A stretch of DNA of 64,000 bases, taken from contig JACKEA010000003.1 in the NCBI GenBank assembly GCA_020633235.1, positions 620,001-684,000 on the forward strand, in the 5' to 3' direction. The position numbers and the translations under genes are program-made. The stretch is from Polyangiaceae bacterium. Lineage in GTDB: Bacteria; Myxococcota_A; Polyangia; Polyangiales; Polyangiaceae. This document shows, one piece after another, positions 25,617-34,831 of the stretch. Below the pieces are notes generated by a model, which was not told the DNA's origin, ran no database searches, and worked only from the letters and a program-made list of their open reading frames with translations. The stretch's first letter is position 1, and the number at the start of each line of letters is the position of its first letter.

Positions 25617-26978
25617 TCAGCGGCCTGGGAGCTTGAGGAAGCTCACCGGGACGTTGACCACTGCGCTGCCACCGACGGGGGCGTCGAAAGTGGCGACGCT
25701 GGCCCGACTGCGCACGCACGCCACCACGGAGCTCGGCAGGTTGCCGCTCGGAGAGGCGCTGACCCCGCGGACCTCGCCCCCCGGTCCGACGGTGATGGAC
25801 AGCCGCACCGTGCCTTGGGCGTCCGGATGGTCCAAGAGGCCGAGGTTATAGCAGCGACGGAAGCCCGCGCGCATGCCGGCAACCACCGCTGAGGCGTTCG
25901 CGACGTCGCCGCCGCCTACCACCGGGGGCGGGACGTTCGCCGCGCCCTTCGGCGGCGCGACCGTGGTCGCTGTGCCGGTGTCGTTCTGGGCGACGCTGGT
26001 TCCGCGCTCACCAAGCTCACTCAGAGTGCCGCCGCGCTTGCCCGGCGTCAGTGCGCCGCCGCCATGGAACGTGAGCTTTTGGCCCGACGAGACTCCCGCC
26101 TCGCTCTGGGCGGCGGCGTCCAAGGCGGTGGTCGGCAGCTCGTGACCCGAAAGCACGCCTGCCGTGGCGGGGCCACGCTGACCCAGGGTGCCCAAGGTCG
26201 CGAGCTCGATCTGTTCGAGCTCGTGAGCCAGCGCCGCCTGTCGCCCGGCGGCCGCACCCGCGCTGCTGCCCGCAGGCGTTCGTCCTCCCGCGGCGCCCCG
26301 AGGCGGCGTCGCGGCGGTGGGTCGACTGGCCGCCGGCGATGCGGTGCTCGCCATTTGCGGGTCTGTCTCCACCACCGGTGGGGGCAGCACCTGGATCGCG
26401 TCCACCAAGCCCGAGACGACCACGCCGTCGTCCACCACGGGGTCCAGCCAGTCCGAATACAGCGATCCCAGCGCCATGAAATGCAGCAGGAACGACAGCG
26501 CCGCGACCACCATCGTGGTCCAGTCCGGAGCGCCGGCGCCACGGGTCACCGAGACTGGCAGCTGAGGTCGCGGCAAGAGCGGCGGCGCCACGACCATCTG
26601 AAACAGGAGCGTGGTCTCTCCGAAGACGATCTTGCCGCGGGCGGCGTCGTCGAGGGCAATCGCGCCGTCGTGCTTCTCGAGGTCGATCACGCCGGACGCG
26701 GTCATCACCCGCCCACGCGCGCCCCTCGGCGGATTGAGACGGTAGCCGTCGCGGGTCAGCTCGAACAGCGTGCCCTGGGCCGCTCCCCGCACCACGAAGG
26801 TATTCCGTTCGTTCGCGCCAACGCTGACGTCCACGCGCTTCTTGAAGATCCGCTCTTCTACGATGCGTCCGCCGGTTACCGCCGCGATGCGCAGGACCTT
26901 CGGGCCCGCGCTCGGGACGGCCTGCATCACGGCCGTCATGCGACCCGAAGCGCGGGTCTCCGAATGTAGCTGTGCCAT
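25617..26978 (-). CDS. AgmX/PglI C-terminal domain protein with FHA-like N-terminus
   Basis: The protein has 453 residues. The N-terminal 140 residues form a beta-rich, FHA-like domain. A membrane helix lies at about 155-175, followed by a long Pro/Ala/Gly-rich periplasmic stretch. The C-terminal 90 residues contain GFRRCYNLGLLDHPDAQGTV and a late VACVRSRASVATFDAP, which match the AgmX/PglI (TonB-like) C-terminal domain. In myxobacteria this architecture occurs in gliding-motility and envelope-spanning machines. A near-perfect GGAGGTGA site precedes the ATG at 26978. Confidence 0.87.
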   Translation of the reverse strand: MAQLHSETRASGRMTAVMQAVPSAGPKVLRIAAVTGGRIVEERIFKKRVDVSVGANERNTFVVRGAAQGTLFELTRDGYRLNPPRGARGRVMTASGVIDLEKHDGAIALDDAARGKIVFGETTLLFQMVVAPPLLPRPQLPVSVTRGAGAPDWTTMVVAALSFLLHFMALGSLYSDWLDPVVDDGVVVSGLVDAIQVLPPPVVETDPQMASTASPAASRPTAATPPRGAAGGRTPAGSSAGAAAGRQAALAHELEQIELATLGTLGQRGPATAGVLSGHELPTTALDAAAQSEAGVSSGQKLTFHGGGALTPGKRGGTLSELGERGTSVAQNDTGTATTVAPPKGAANVPPPVVGGGDVANASAVVAGMRAGFRRCYNLGLLDHPDAQGTVRLSITVGPGGEVRGVSASPSGNLPSSVVACVRSRASVATFDAPVGGSAVVNVPVSFLKLPGR

Positions 26979-27135
26979 GCGACATCACCTCCAGTGAGTC
27001 GTCGAGCGCACCTCGAGTGCCCGCCAAGACGGCGGTATCCTCTACGACGCGGCTCTGACACCAGCCACGCGGCAAAGTTCCGGCGCCGCTCCCCTCCCTT
27101 GCTCTCCGGCGGGATACGATCGAACGTCCATCGGC

Positions 27136-27711
27136 ATGATTCGCCACACCACGATGCCGTTGTTCCTGGTCCTCAGCCTGTGTGCGACGGGCTGCAAGAA
27201 CGACAAGAAGCCCGTACCGGCGGTCGTGCCCAGCTCCGAGCCGAGCAGGACCAAGTCGAAGACGGACGACGAAGACGACGACGAGCCGGCCGAGCCCAAG
27301 GTCGTGGCGCTGCCCCCGGGGGTCACCGCCTTGCCCGAAGCCGCACCCCCGCCAGAGCACGAGCCGCGCACCGGGATCTGCTCGTTCTCGGAATCGAGCT
27401 ACGACGGCATGAACTCGCCCAGCAACGAGAAGCTCGTGGTGAAGGTCAAGAACGACCTCATCGAGACCGCCAGCTATTCCTATCGAGGCTCCTATGCCAT
27501 CGACGGCAAGGCGGAGAACCTGAACATTCCGCTGCGGGAAAAGAAGTGGATCAGCCTGACGCTGAAGATGACCAGCGGGACCAAGGAATTCAAGATCCGG
27601 ATCAAGGACGACGTGGTGGACATCAAGGGCACCGCCGCGGACGAGCCCCAGGGCGACTGTGAGTGGGAAGATCTGGACCGCAAGGACAAGCGGCGCATGA
27701 AGCGCAAGTAG
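27136..27711 (+). CDS. Hypothetical lipoprotein
   Basis: The protein has 191 residues. The signal peptide ends in LCATGC, followed by a very acidic stretch (KTDDEDDDEP) and a Pro-rich linker. The C-terminal 110 residues form a charged beta-rich domain with two cysteines (GICSF and GDCEW) that could pair. I do not recognise the family. It is divergent from the AgmX-like gene, with about 157 bp between the starts. Confidence 0.75.
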   Translation: MIRHTTMPLFLVLSLCATGCKNDKKPVPAVVPSSEPSRTKSKTDDEDDDEPAEPKVVALPPGVTALPEAAPPPEHEPRTGICSFSESSYDGMNSPSNEKLVVKVKNDLIETASYSYRGSYAIDGKAENLNIPLREKKWISLTLKMTSGTKEFKIRIKDDVVDIKGTAADEPQGDCEWEDLDRKDKRRMKRK

Positions 27712-27815
27712 CGCGACGGGAGTGTGGGGGACAGTGCGTGCGGGTGGTTCCGCGCCGCAGCGACATGAGGCTGGACCACCACCCCAAATGACGTAGCTCA
27801 AGCGCCGGGGTCGAA

Positions 27816-27831
27816 AGGCACGCCGCCTGCA
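27816..27831 (+). promoter_or_regulatory. Candidate sigma-54 promoter of the chemotaxis operon
   Basis: The stretch reads AGGCACG, four bases, then CTGCA, close to the TGGCACG-N4-TTGCA consensus. The essential GG (27817-27818) and GC (27829-27830) are ten bases apart, as sigma-54 requires. Transcription would start near 27842, leaving a leader of about 70 nt before the STAS gene. No enhancer-binding protein gene is adjacent. In a GC-rich genome a chance match is possible. Confidence 0.35.
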
Positions 27832-27910
27832 GCGTGGGGAGCAGTCCATCTCTCAAGGGCGAAGCGTTTCGACCGTCCTAGCGAGATGAGCCCCTGCACC
27901 GGAGACGTGA

Positions 27911-28231
27911 ATGACCTTCGCCCTCACCCAAGACCTGTCCGACGGCGTCATGCATCTGACGCTTTCGGGTCAAGCCGACATCGCTCGTGCGTGGGATCTG
28001 AGGGCAGCGCTCACCGAGGCATTGTCTGCGAGCGATGACGTGATTCTGACTCTGGAGGTGGAGCGCATGGACGCCGCGGGCGTACAGCTCGTGATCGCCG
28101 CCAAACGCTGGGTCGAAGCGCGTGGCGGCAGGGCTTCCATCGAGACGGGTGACGGCGCGGCGCGCGCAGCGCTCGCTGCCGCCGGCGTTCTCGACTTGCT
28201 GGACGAAGACGCCGAAGGAGAAACCCGATGA
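27911..28231 (+). CDS. STAS domain protein of the chemotaxis operon
   Basis: The protein has 106 residues, a single STAS domain. The core helix segment LEVERMDAAGVQLVIAAKRW matches the STAS signature, but the phospho-acceptor serine of the anti-sigma antagonists is replaced by alanine (DAAG). It is therefore more like the non-phosphorylated STAS proteins found beside CheA/CheY genes. It is the first gene of the chemotaxis operon and its stop overlaps cheY by 4 bp. Confidence 0.85.
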   Translation: MTFALTQDLSDGVMHLTLSGQADIARAWDLRAALTEALSASDDVILTLEVERMDAAGVQLVIAAKRWVEARGGRASIETGDGAARAALAAAGVLDLLDEDAEGETR

Positions 28232-28596
28232 GCAACGTGGCGCTGGTGGTGGACGATTCGCGGTCCATCCGCATGCTGGTCTCGAAAGTCCTGAAACAGG
28301 CTGGCTTCGAGGTGATGGAGGCCGAGAACGGCAAGGACGCCCTGGCCAAGCTCACCGAGAAATCGAGCGTTCAGCTCGTGATCACCGACCTGAACATGCC
28401 GGTGATGGACGGCCTGGAGCTCATCCGCGCGATTCGGCAAGACGCTCAACACAAGTTCACCCCCGTCGTGTTCCTGACCACGGAATCCGAGGAGGCGAAG
28501 AAGGAGGAGGCGAAAAGCGCCGGAGCCACGGGCTGGATCATCAAGCCCTTCCATCCCGAAAAGGTGATGACGGTCGTTCGCCGCGTGGTGACTTGA
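28228..28596 (+). CDS. cheY: Single-domain response regulator CheY
   Basis: The protein has 122 residues, a lone receiver domain. The acidic pocket (D9, D10), phospho-acceptor (D54 in VITDLNMPVMDG), switch Thr (T84) and Lys (K106 in IIKPF) are all present. It is expected to be phosphorylated by the CheA encoded 1 bp downstream. There is no output domain. Confidence 0.95.
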   Translation: MSNVALVVDDSRSIRMLVSKVLKQAGFEVMEAENGKDALAKLTEKSSVQLVITDLNMPVMDGLELIRAIRQDAQHKFTPVVFLTTESEEAKKEEAKSAGATGWIIKPFHPEKVMTVVRRVVT

Positions 28597-28597
28597 C

Positions 28598-30598
28598 ATG
28601 GAAATCGACGTCAACGACTTCCTGGATGCGTTCTTCGAAGAAGCCGAGGAGCACGTTGCCGCCTTCGAGCACGGCATCTTGGACTTGGAACGTGCGCCGA
28701 CGGACGCTGAGGTCATCGGCTCCGTGTTCCGCGCTGCGCATTCCATCAAGGGTGCGAGTGGAACCTTTGGCCTGACGGACGTTGCGGACTTCACGCACCA
28801 CCTCGAAGGTGCTCTCGACCTGCTGCGCAGCGGCAGTCTTCACTACGACGCGGACTTGGCCTCCCTGCTGCTTTCGGCGCTGGACGTGCTGAAATCGCTG
28901 CTGGTCGTTGCTCGCAGTGGTGGCGACCCACCAGCCGCGGAAGCCGAGGTGCGCAGAGCCCTGGAACGGGTGGTGGCGAGTGCCGGCGGCAAGGGCGCCA
29001 CGGGCGGTACGGCCGTAGGCAGCGCGGGTGGAGGCAAGCGGCAGGTTTCCGTGCGCATTCGACCAAAGCCGGAAGTGATGGCGCGGGGGATGGACCCGCT
29101 GGTGCTGATCCGCGAGCTCGCGGATGCCAAGGAACCCGGCACGGAATGCACCATCGAGGCGGATTTGTCGGCCCTGCCGATGCTGGACGAGCTGGATCCG
29201 GAGGCCTGCTACCTGGCGTGGTCCGTCAATCTGTCCACGAGCTGGAGCAACGCTCAGATCGAGGAGGTCTTCGCCTTCGTAGAGGACGTTTGCGAGATCG
29301 AGATCACGGCCAAGGACACTCCCGCCGCGCCTCGTCCGGTGGTCGCGGCCCAAGCGGTGGTGGCCAGCGCACCCACGACCCTCAGGGTCGCAGCAGACAA
29401 GCTGGATCAACTCCTGGACCTGGTCGGGGAGCTCGTGATCGCGCAGGCCATGATCGTGGAGGCGGTGCGCTCCCCGGAAGGTGACCACGCCTTGCGCTTG
29501 CAAGACGCATTGGTCGCAATGGAGCGAAACACACGGGAGCTTCAGGAGCGCGTGATGTCCATCCGCATGGTGCCGCTCTCCACCGTGTTCGGACGCCTGC
29601 CGCGCATCGTTCACGACGTGGGCCTCTCCTGCGGCAAGCCGGTGCGTGTCGAGATCGAGGGCGAAGAGACGGAAATCGACAAGGCCATGGTCGAGCAATT
29701 GGTGGACCCGCTCACCCACCTGGTGCGCAACGCGGTGGACCACGGCCTGGAAATGCCGGAACAGCGCCGCGCGGCGAAGAAGCCAGAGGAGGGCGAGATC
29801 CGCATCCGCGCCTACCACGAGAGCGGAAACGTGGTGATCGAGGTCAAAGACGACGGGGGCGGCATGAACACCGTCGCCATCCGCGAGAAGGCGGAACGCA
29901 TGGGACTGATCTCGTCGGAGACGGTCCTCACCGACGACCAGATCCACGAGCTCGTGTTCCACCCCGGGTTCTCCACGGCGTCCTCGGTCACGGACGTCAG
30001 TGGCCGCGGAGTGGGCATGGACGTGGTGAAGCGAAACATCGAATCTCTCAAGGGATCCGTGTCGATGTGCTCTGCACGGGGAAGCGGCACCACGCTGAAG
30101 ATCCGCCTCCCGCTCACGTTGGCCATTCTCGAGGGGTTCGCGGTGCGCGTCGCCAATCAAACGTTCATCCTCCCGCTCACCAGCGTGGTGGAGTCGTTCC
30201 GCCCGACGAAGTCCCAGGTGCGTCGCATCTTGGGGCGGGGCGAGGTGATCGACGTGCGCGGCGCTTCCCTGCCCGTGGTGCATCTGCATCGCATTCTGGG
30301 AGTGAGCAACGCTCAGGACGACCCCACGCAGGCGCTGGTCAGCATCGTGGAGTTCAACGACCAGAGTTTCGCGGTGCTTGTAGACGAGGTGCTCGGCCAG
30401 ATGCAGGTCGTGGTGAAGAGCCTCGAGTCGAACTACCAGCACGTCGACGCCTTGATGGGCGCGACGATTCTCGGTGACGGTCGGGTAGCCATGATCTTGG
30501 ACGTTCAGGCGTTGGCAAAGGAAGTGCGCGGCGAGCGCAACCCGGCGTTTTTCGATTCCGGCAACGCCGGTTTTCAGGAGGCAGCATGGATCTCGTGA
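28598..30598 (+). CDS. cheA: Chemotaxis histidine kinase CheA
   Basis: The protein has 666 residues. The P1 Hpt domain carries the phosphorylated His48 (AAHSIKG). A divergent middle segment of about 150 residues holds no clear P2 CheY-binding domain. The P3 dimerisation helix (KLDQLLDLVGELVIAQ), the P4 ATPase with NAVDHGLEMP and DDGGGM boxes, and the P5 CheW-like domain follow. It binds receptors through CheW and phosphorylates CheY and CheB. It overlaps cheW by 13 bp. Confidence 0.96.
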   Translation: MEIDVNDFLDAFFEEAEEHVAAFEHGILDLERAPTDAEVIGSVFRAAHSIKGASGTFGLTDVADFTHHLEGALDLLRSGSLHYDADLASLLLSALDVLKSLLVVARSGGDPPAAEAEVRRALERVVASAGGKGATGGTAVGSAGGGKRQVSVRIRPKPEVMARGMDPLVLIRELADAKEPGTECTIEADLSALPMLDELDPEACYLAWSVNLSTSWSNAQIEEVFAFVEDVCEIEITAKDTPAAPRPVVAAQAVVASAPTTLRVAADKLDQLLDLVGELVIAQAMIVEAVRSPEGDHALRLQDALVAMERNTRELQERVMSIRMVPLSTVFGRLPRIVHDVGLSCGKPVRVEIEGEETEIDKAMVEQLVDPLTHLVRNAVDHGLEMPEQRRAAKKPEEGEIRIRAYHESGNVVIEVKDDGGGMNTVAIREKAERMGLISSETVLTDDQIHELVFHPGFSTASSVTDVSGRGVGMDVVKRNIESLKGSVSMCSARGSGTTLKIRLPLTLAILEGFAVRVANQTFILPLTSVVESFRPTKSQVRRILGRGEVIDVRGASLPVVHLHRILGVSNAQDDPTQALVSIVEFNDQSFAVLVDEVLGQMQVVVKSLESNYQHVDALMGATILGDGRVAMILDVQALAKEVRGERNPAFFDSGNAGFQEAAWIS

Positions 30599-31053
30599 AC
30601 GAAACCCCTGTGCTCGATGCAGCAGCCGCCCAGTACTTGAGCTTCTCCTTGGCGGAGGGCGAGTACGCCGTGAAGATCCTCCACGTACGAGAAATCCGGG
30701 GCATCGGTCCCATCACGCCGCTGCCCAACGCTCCACACCATCTCAAGGGCGTGATGAACCTGCGGGGAGCGATCGTCCCCGTGGTGGATCTCAAAGTCGC
30801 GCTTGGCCTGCCAGAGTCCGACTACGACAAGTTCACCGTAATCATTGTCTTGTCCGTCGGCGGCCGCACCATGGACTTCGTGGTGGATAGCGTTTGCGAC
30901 GTCGTGTCGCTGGAATCCACGGACATCGAGAACACCTCCGAGATCGGCAACGGCGTGGACGATGCCCTGATCGACGGGATCGCTCGCGCTCAGGAGCGGT
31001 TCATCATCCTGCTGGACGTGGAGCGCATCGCAGCGGTGGACGTGGCTGCCTGA
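30586..31053 (+). CDS. cheW: Chemotaxis coupling protein CheW
   Basis: The protein has 155 residues and a CheW fold, with FSLAEGEYAVKILHVREIRG and PHHLKGVMNLRGAIVPVVDL typical of CheW. It links the receptor tips to CheA. A strong AGGAGG site lies inside the end of cheA before the ATG. Confidence 0.95.
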   Translation: MDLVNETPVLDAAAAQYLSFSLAEGEYAVKILHVREIRGIGPITPLPNAPHHLKGVMNLRGAIVPVVDLKVALGLPESDYDKFTVIIVLSVGGRTMDFVVDSVCDVVSLESTDIENTSEIGNGVDDALIDGIARAQERFIILLDVERIAAVDVAA

Positions 31054-31063
31054 GGGATATGCC

Positions 31064-32554
31064 GTGAACGCGCAGAACCCGAGATTGGCCCAGCAGGAGT
31101 TCGAAGCACTCCGTGGGATCATCTCTGCGCGCACCGGCATCCACCTGAACGCTTCCAAGCTGGCCTTGGTCGAAGCCAGGCTCGCACGACGCCTGCGAGC
31201 GCGCGGCCTGAGCTCCTTCGAAAACTACCTGTCGCTCCTGAAGGACCCCTCCGAGGCCGCGGAAGAGCTGCCGGAGATGGTCAACTGCATCACCACCAAC
31301 AAGACCAGCTTCTTCCGCGAAAACCATCACTTCGACTTCCTGGCCAATCGCATCGTTCCGGAGCTCGTGGCCAGCGGCAAGCGCAAGCTGCGAATCTGGA
31401 GCGCCGGCTGTTCCACGGGACAAGAGCCCTACAGCATCGCCATCACGCTGCGCGAAGCGCTGGGTTCGCTGCAGGACTGGGACATTCGGATCTTGGCGTC
31501 GGATATCGACACCGGCGTGCTCAGCCGTGCTCGCGAGGCGCTCTACGACCCTTCGGAGCTGGGTGACGTGCCTCAGAAAGTGCGCTCGTGGGCATTCGAG
31601 CGAACCGCAAGCGGTCACGCCAGGGTTGCCGCGGATCTTCGAAAGCTCGTCACGCTCAGGCAGATCAACCTGATCGAGCGACCGTGGCCCATCCGCACCC
31701 GCTTCGACGTCATCTTCTGCCGAAACGTCGTGATCTACTTCGCGAAGCCGACGCAGGAGGCGCTGTACCAAGCCTTCTCCGAGCACCTCTTTGGCCACGG
31801 CTATCTGGTGGCCGGCCACTCGGAGAACCTGCACTCGGTCAGCAACTTGTTCGAGCACGCCGGACCCACGGTATATCGACCGCGGGCCCGTCCGTCCCAA
31901 GCCCCGAGGCGCCGCTCCCTGCGGCCGAAGATCACGTCCATCGTCCCGGTCGCGCGGGAGCGCCGTGGAGAGCTGGCTCTGGTGAGCATCGTCCCCCCTC
32001 CAGAGCGGCCGGACGTTCCCATCCAGGCAGGTGGTCTGCATGCCAGCGCGAATCCGGCGAGGATCCGTACGCTGCTCGGCTCTTGTGTCTCCGCCTGTCT
32101 GTACGATCCCGTGGCGCGCATCGGCGGAGCCAACCACTTCATGCTCCCCGAAGGTGCAGAGGACGCGTCACTTCCCGCCCGCTTCGGCGTGCATGCGATG
32201 GAAATGCTGATCAATCGCCTGATGAAGCTCGGGGCGGAGCGCTCTCGGCTCGTGGCCAAGGCGTTCGGCGCTTCCACCGTGCTGCAAACCGAGAACACCA
32301 CCATTCGCATTGCGGAGCGGAACGCGGAGTTCATCCGCGAGTTCTTGAGCACGGAGAACATCCCGCTCGTTGCTCAGAAGCTCGGCATGGCGGAACCACT
32401 GCTCCTGATCTTCGAAACGGACACCGGGCGCGCGCTGGTGCGTGCCGTGAAGCGCGAGCTCACCGCGCGCGTCGTCCAGGACGAGCGCAGCTACATGACC
32501 CGTATCAAGCAGCAGCCTTCAGCAACTCCGAGCCAGGACGTCACCTTCTTCTGA
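31064..32554 (+). CDS. Chemotaxis receptor methyltransferase-deamidase fusion CheR-CheD
   Basis: The protein has 496 residues and two modules. Residues 1-275 are CheR: the SAM-binding loop SAGCSTGQEPYSIAI and FDVIFCRNVVIYF are present. A charged linker of about 40 residues leads to CheD (about 318-480), with GSCVSACLYD and GANHFMLP holding the catalytic Cys341 and His358. CheR adds methyl groups to receptor glutamates; CheD deamidates receptor glutamines. The chain ends in DVTFF. The fusion is in one uninterrupted frame from GTG 31064 behind GAGGGA. Confidence 0.92.
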   Translation: MNAQNPRLAQQEFEALRGIISARTGIHLNASKLALVEARLARRLRARGLSSFENYLSLLKDPSEAAEELPEMVNCITTNKTSFFRENHHFDFLANRIVPELVASGKRKLRIWSAGCSTGQEPYSIAITLREALGSLQDWDIRILASDIDTGVLSRAREALYDPSELGDVPQKVRSWAFERTASGHARVAADLRKLVTLRQINLIERPWPIRTRFDVIFCRNVVIYFAKPTQEALYQAFSEHLFGHGYLVAGHSENLHSVSNLFEHAGPTVYRPRARPSQAPRRRSLRPKITSIVPVARERRGELALVSIVPPPERPDVPIQAGGLHASANPARIRTLLGSCVSACLYDPVARIGGANHFMLPEGAEDASLPARFGVHAMEMLINRLMKLGAERSRLVAKAFGASTVLQTENTTIRIAERNAEFIREFLSTENIPLVAQKLGMAEPLLLIFETDTGRALVRAVKRELTARVVQDERSYMTRIKQQPSATPSQDVTFF

Positions 32555-32560
32555 GGAACC

Positions 32561-33667
32561 ATGGCCCCCACCCGTGTACTCGTAGTCGACGACTCCGCCT
32601 TGATGCGGAAGCTGTTGACCACGATCTTGGCGCAGGATCCCGAGATCGAAATCGTAGGCACGGCTACGGACCCCGTCGCGGCCAAGCGCGCCCTCGCGCA
32701 GCTGTCCCCCGACGTGATGACCCTGGACATCGAAATGCCGCGCATGAACGGCATCGAGTTCCTCGAGCAACTGATGAAGCACCGCCCGATGCCGGTGGTC
32801 ATGGTGTCTTCGCTCACGGAGCGGGGCAGCCAGCTCACCATGCGGGCGCTGCAGCTCGGCGCCTTCGACTTCGTCACCAAGCCCAAGATCGACATCGCTC
32901 GCGGCACCGTCGAGCTGGCAGAGGAGCTCGTCGCCAAGGTCAAGGCTGCCGGACGCAGCCGGGGGCGGCGCCCAGTGGCGCGCCCGAAATCCCGGCCGCC
33001 GGCGCGTCCCGTCTCTCTCCGACCCCAACCGGGCTCCTTCGCCCAGCAGGCGCTGATCGCGATCGGCGCGTCGACGGGAGGGACGGAAGCGCTCAGCAAG
33101 GTGCTCTCGGCTTTTCCCGCGAATTGCCCTCCATGCATCGTGGTGCAGCACATGCCGCCGGTGTTCACCCGGCACTTCGCCGAGCGCCTGGACCGCGAGT
33201 GCCGCGTCCACGTGCGAGAGGCTCAGGACGGCGACGTTCTGACGCCGGGCCTGGTTCTGATCGCCCCCGGGGGCGAGCGCCACATGCAGCTCACGCGCGC
33301 GGGCTCCCGACTCACCGTGCAGCTGGTGGCCATGCCGCCGGTCAACCACCACCGGCCATCGGTGGACGTGCTGTTCGACTCCGTGGCGCGCGTCGCCGGC
33401 GCGAGCACCATCGCCGCGATCCTCACCGGCATGGGCGCCGATGGCGCGCGGGGCATGAAGAAGCTGCGCGACGCCGGAGCCCAGACGGTGGCGCAAGACG
33501 AAGCGACGTCCGTGGTGTTCGGCATGCCCAAGGAGGCCATCGCCCTGGGCGGAGCCGCGCACGTCGCACCGCTTTCGGACATTGCGGCGACGCTCCTGCG
33601 CTTGGCCGGAGACACCCGCCGGCGCGATTCGCTTCGAGTCTCCAATCCACCGCGAGGGGCCCCATGA
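32561..33667 (+). CDS. cheB: Chemotaxis methylesterase/response regulator CheB
   Basis: The protein has 368 residues. The N-terminal receiver has phospho-acceptor D56 (VMTLDIEMPRMNG). After a basic, Pro/Arg-rich linker comes the methylesterase domain with the catalytic set Ser (GASTGG), His (VVQHMP) and Asp (GMGADGA). It removes methyl groups added by CheR and also deamidates, so it overlaps in function with the CheD module. It lies 6 bp after the CheR-CheD gene. Confidence 0.96.
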   Translation: MAPTRVLVVDDSALMRKLLTTILAQDPEIEIVGTATDPVAAKRALAQLSPDVMTLDIEMPRMNGIEFLEQLMKHRPMPVVMVSSLTERGSQLTMRALQLGAFDFVTKPKIDIARGTVELAEELVAKVKAAGRSRGRRPVARPKSRPPARPVSLRPQPGSFAQQALIAIGASTGGTEALSKVLSAFPANCPPCIVVQHMPPVFTRHFAERLDRECRVHVREAQDGDVLTPGLVLIAPGGERHMQLTRAGSRLTVQLVAMPPVNHHRPSVDVLFDSVARVAGASTIAAILTGMGADGARGMKKLRDAGAQTVAQDEATSVVFGMPKEAIALGGAAHVAPLSDIAATLLRLAGDTRRRDSLRVSNPPRGAP

Positions 33668-34764
33668 TAGTGCTCACCCTGGAAGACCCCCACGGCATCG
33701 CGGGCGCGCTTGCGGAGGCGTTCGCCGCACGAGGCCACGTGGTGCACGCCGCGAGCGACATCGCCAATGCCGTGGCTCGAGCGGAGGCCACGCCGCCTGA
33801 CGTCGTCGTGGCACCGGCAGGAAACGCTGAGTTTCCGCAGTTGGTCGCCTCTGTCCGCGCCCATCACCTCGCCTACGTCATCGGCGTGCTTGCGGGGGAC
33901 GAGACCAATCTTCAAGACGTCGTGGACGGAGTCGCGCCGGACGAAATCCTCTTTTCGGACACGCGCGAGGCTGAGATCAAGATCGCCGTCCATGCCGCGG
34001 AGCGCATCGTCAGCTTCAGCCGCCGACTGCAGGAGCGGGTCGGCGAGCTGGAGCACGCCCTGAGCCACGACACCCACACCGCCGCGGACGCTCCCGAGAG
34101 CGAGCAGGGCATCCGCAAAGCGCTGCTGACCCGCGGCTGGAGAGAGATGGAGGCCACGCTCGAGCGGATGTGCGGCGAGTACCTGAACCTACCCTTCCAC
34201 CGCGTCGCGAACCCCGGCTCGCCGAGCGAAGGATTGGGCGGCGCCCGCATCTCCCTCACCGACGTGGAGCACAACGTGGAGCTCGACCTCGGGGTATTCT
34301 GCTCGGAGAAGTCCACGCGCGACGTGGCCATCGCCTTCTGCGGCGGCGACGAGAGCATGGTGGACGACGACATCATGCGAGACGTGATGACGGAGTTCGC
34401 CAACTCCGCCATGGGCGCGGTGAAGACGGACTTTCTGGACGACGACTTCCGCTTCACGGCCGGCGTTCCCAAGGCCGCCTTGTCCAACAAGCTCAGCAAG
34501 CAGCTGAGCGCCCAGAAGGCGCACCGCGTGTTCTGCTTCCGGAACGACGGCACCGAGGTGTTCGTCGTCGTCGGCTTGCACAGCAAAGAGGTGGTGCGTG
34601 TCACGGGCACCGGGCTGCGGGAGGGGATGGTGCTGGCCAGCGACGTGTTCGCGGACAACGGCGTGCTGCTGGCACGCGCCGGCACTCGACTCACCGAAAC
34701 CACGGCACAGCGGCTGTCCAAGCTGGTGCCCAAGAAACTCATCGAGCTTTCGGAGGCTGCATGA
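33664..34764 (+). CDS. CheX-like chemotaxis phosphatase with pseudo-receiver N-terminus
   Basis: The protein has 366 residues. Residues 1-120 follow a receiver fold, but the phospho-acceptor position reads VVVAPAG, so it cannot be phosphorylated normally. Residues about 160-300 resemble CheX/CheC phosphatases, with the ExxN active pair at E244 and N247 (EFANSAMG). The last 60 residues include REGMVLASDVFADNG, a motif also seen before HD-GYP domains. A CheY-P phosphatase whose activity is tuned by the other parts is a reasonable inference. The ATG overlaps cheB by 4 bp. Confidence 0.78.
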   Translation: MIVLTLEDPHGIAGALAEAFAARGHVVHAASDIANAVARAEATPPDVVVAPAGNAEFPQLVASVRAHHLAYVIGVLAGDETNLQDVVDGVAPDEILFSDTREAEIKIAVHAAERIVSFSRRLQERVGELEHALSHDTHTAADAPESEQGIRKALLTRGWREMEATLERMCGEYLNLPFHRVANPGSPSEGLGGARISLTDVEHNVELDLGVFCSEKSTRDVAIAFCGGDESMVDDDIMRDVMTEFANSAMGAVKTDFLDDDFRFTAGVPKAALSNKLSKQLSAQKAHRVFCFRNDGTEVFVVVGLHSKEVVRVTGTGLREGMVLASDVFADNGVLLARAGTRLTETTAQRLSKLVPKKLIELSEAA

Positions 34765-34831
34765 GCCTCCCCTCACCCCACCCGTGCGCGCGACACGGAC
34801 GGAGGGAATCGCGCTCCCAGGAGAACCGGTC

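Noticed and set aside
28541..30442. Long open frame on the minus strand
   Set aside because: It is antisense to cheA, which has full domain support.
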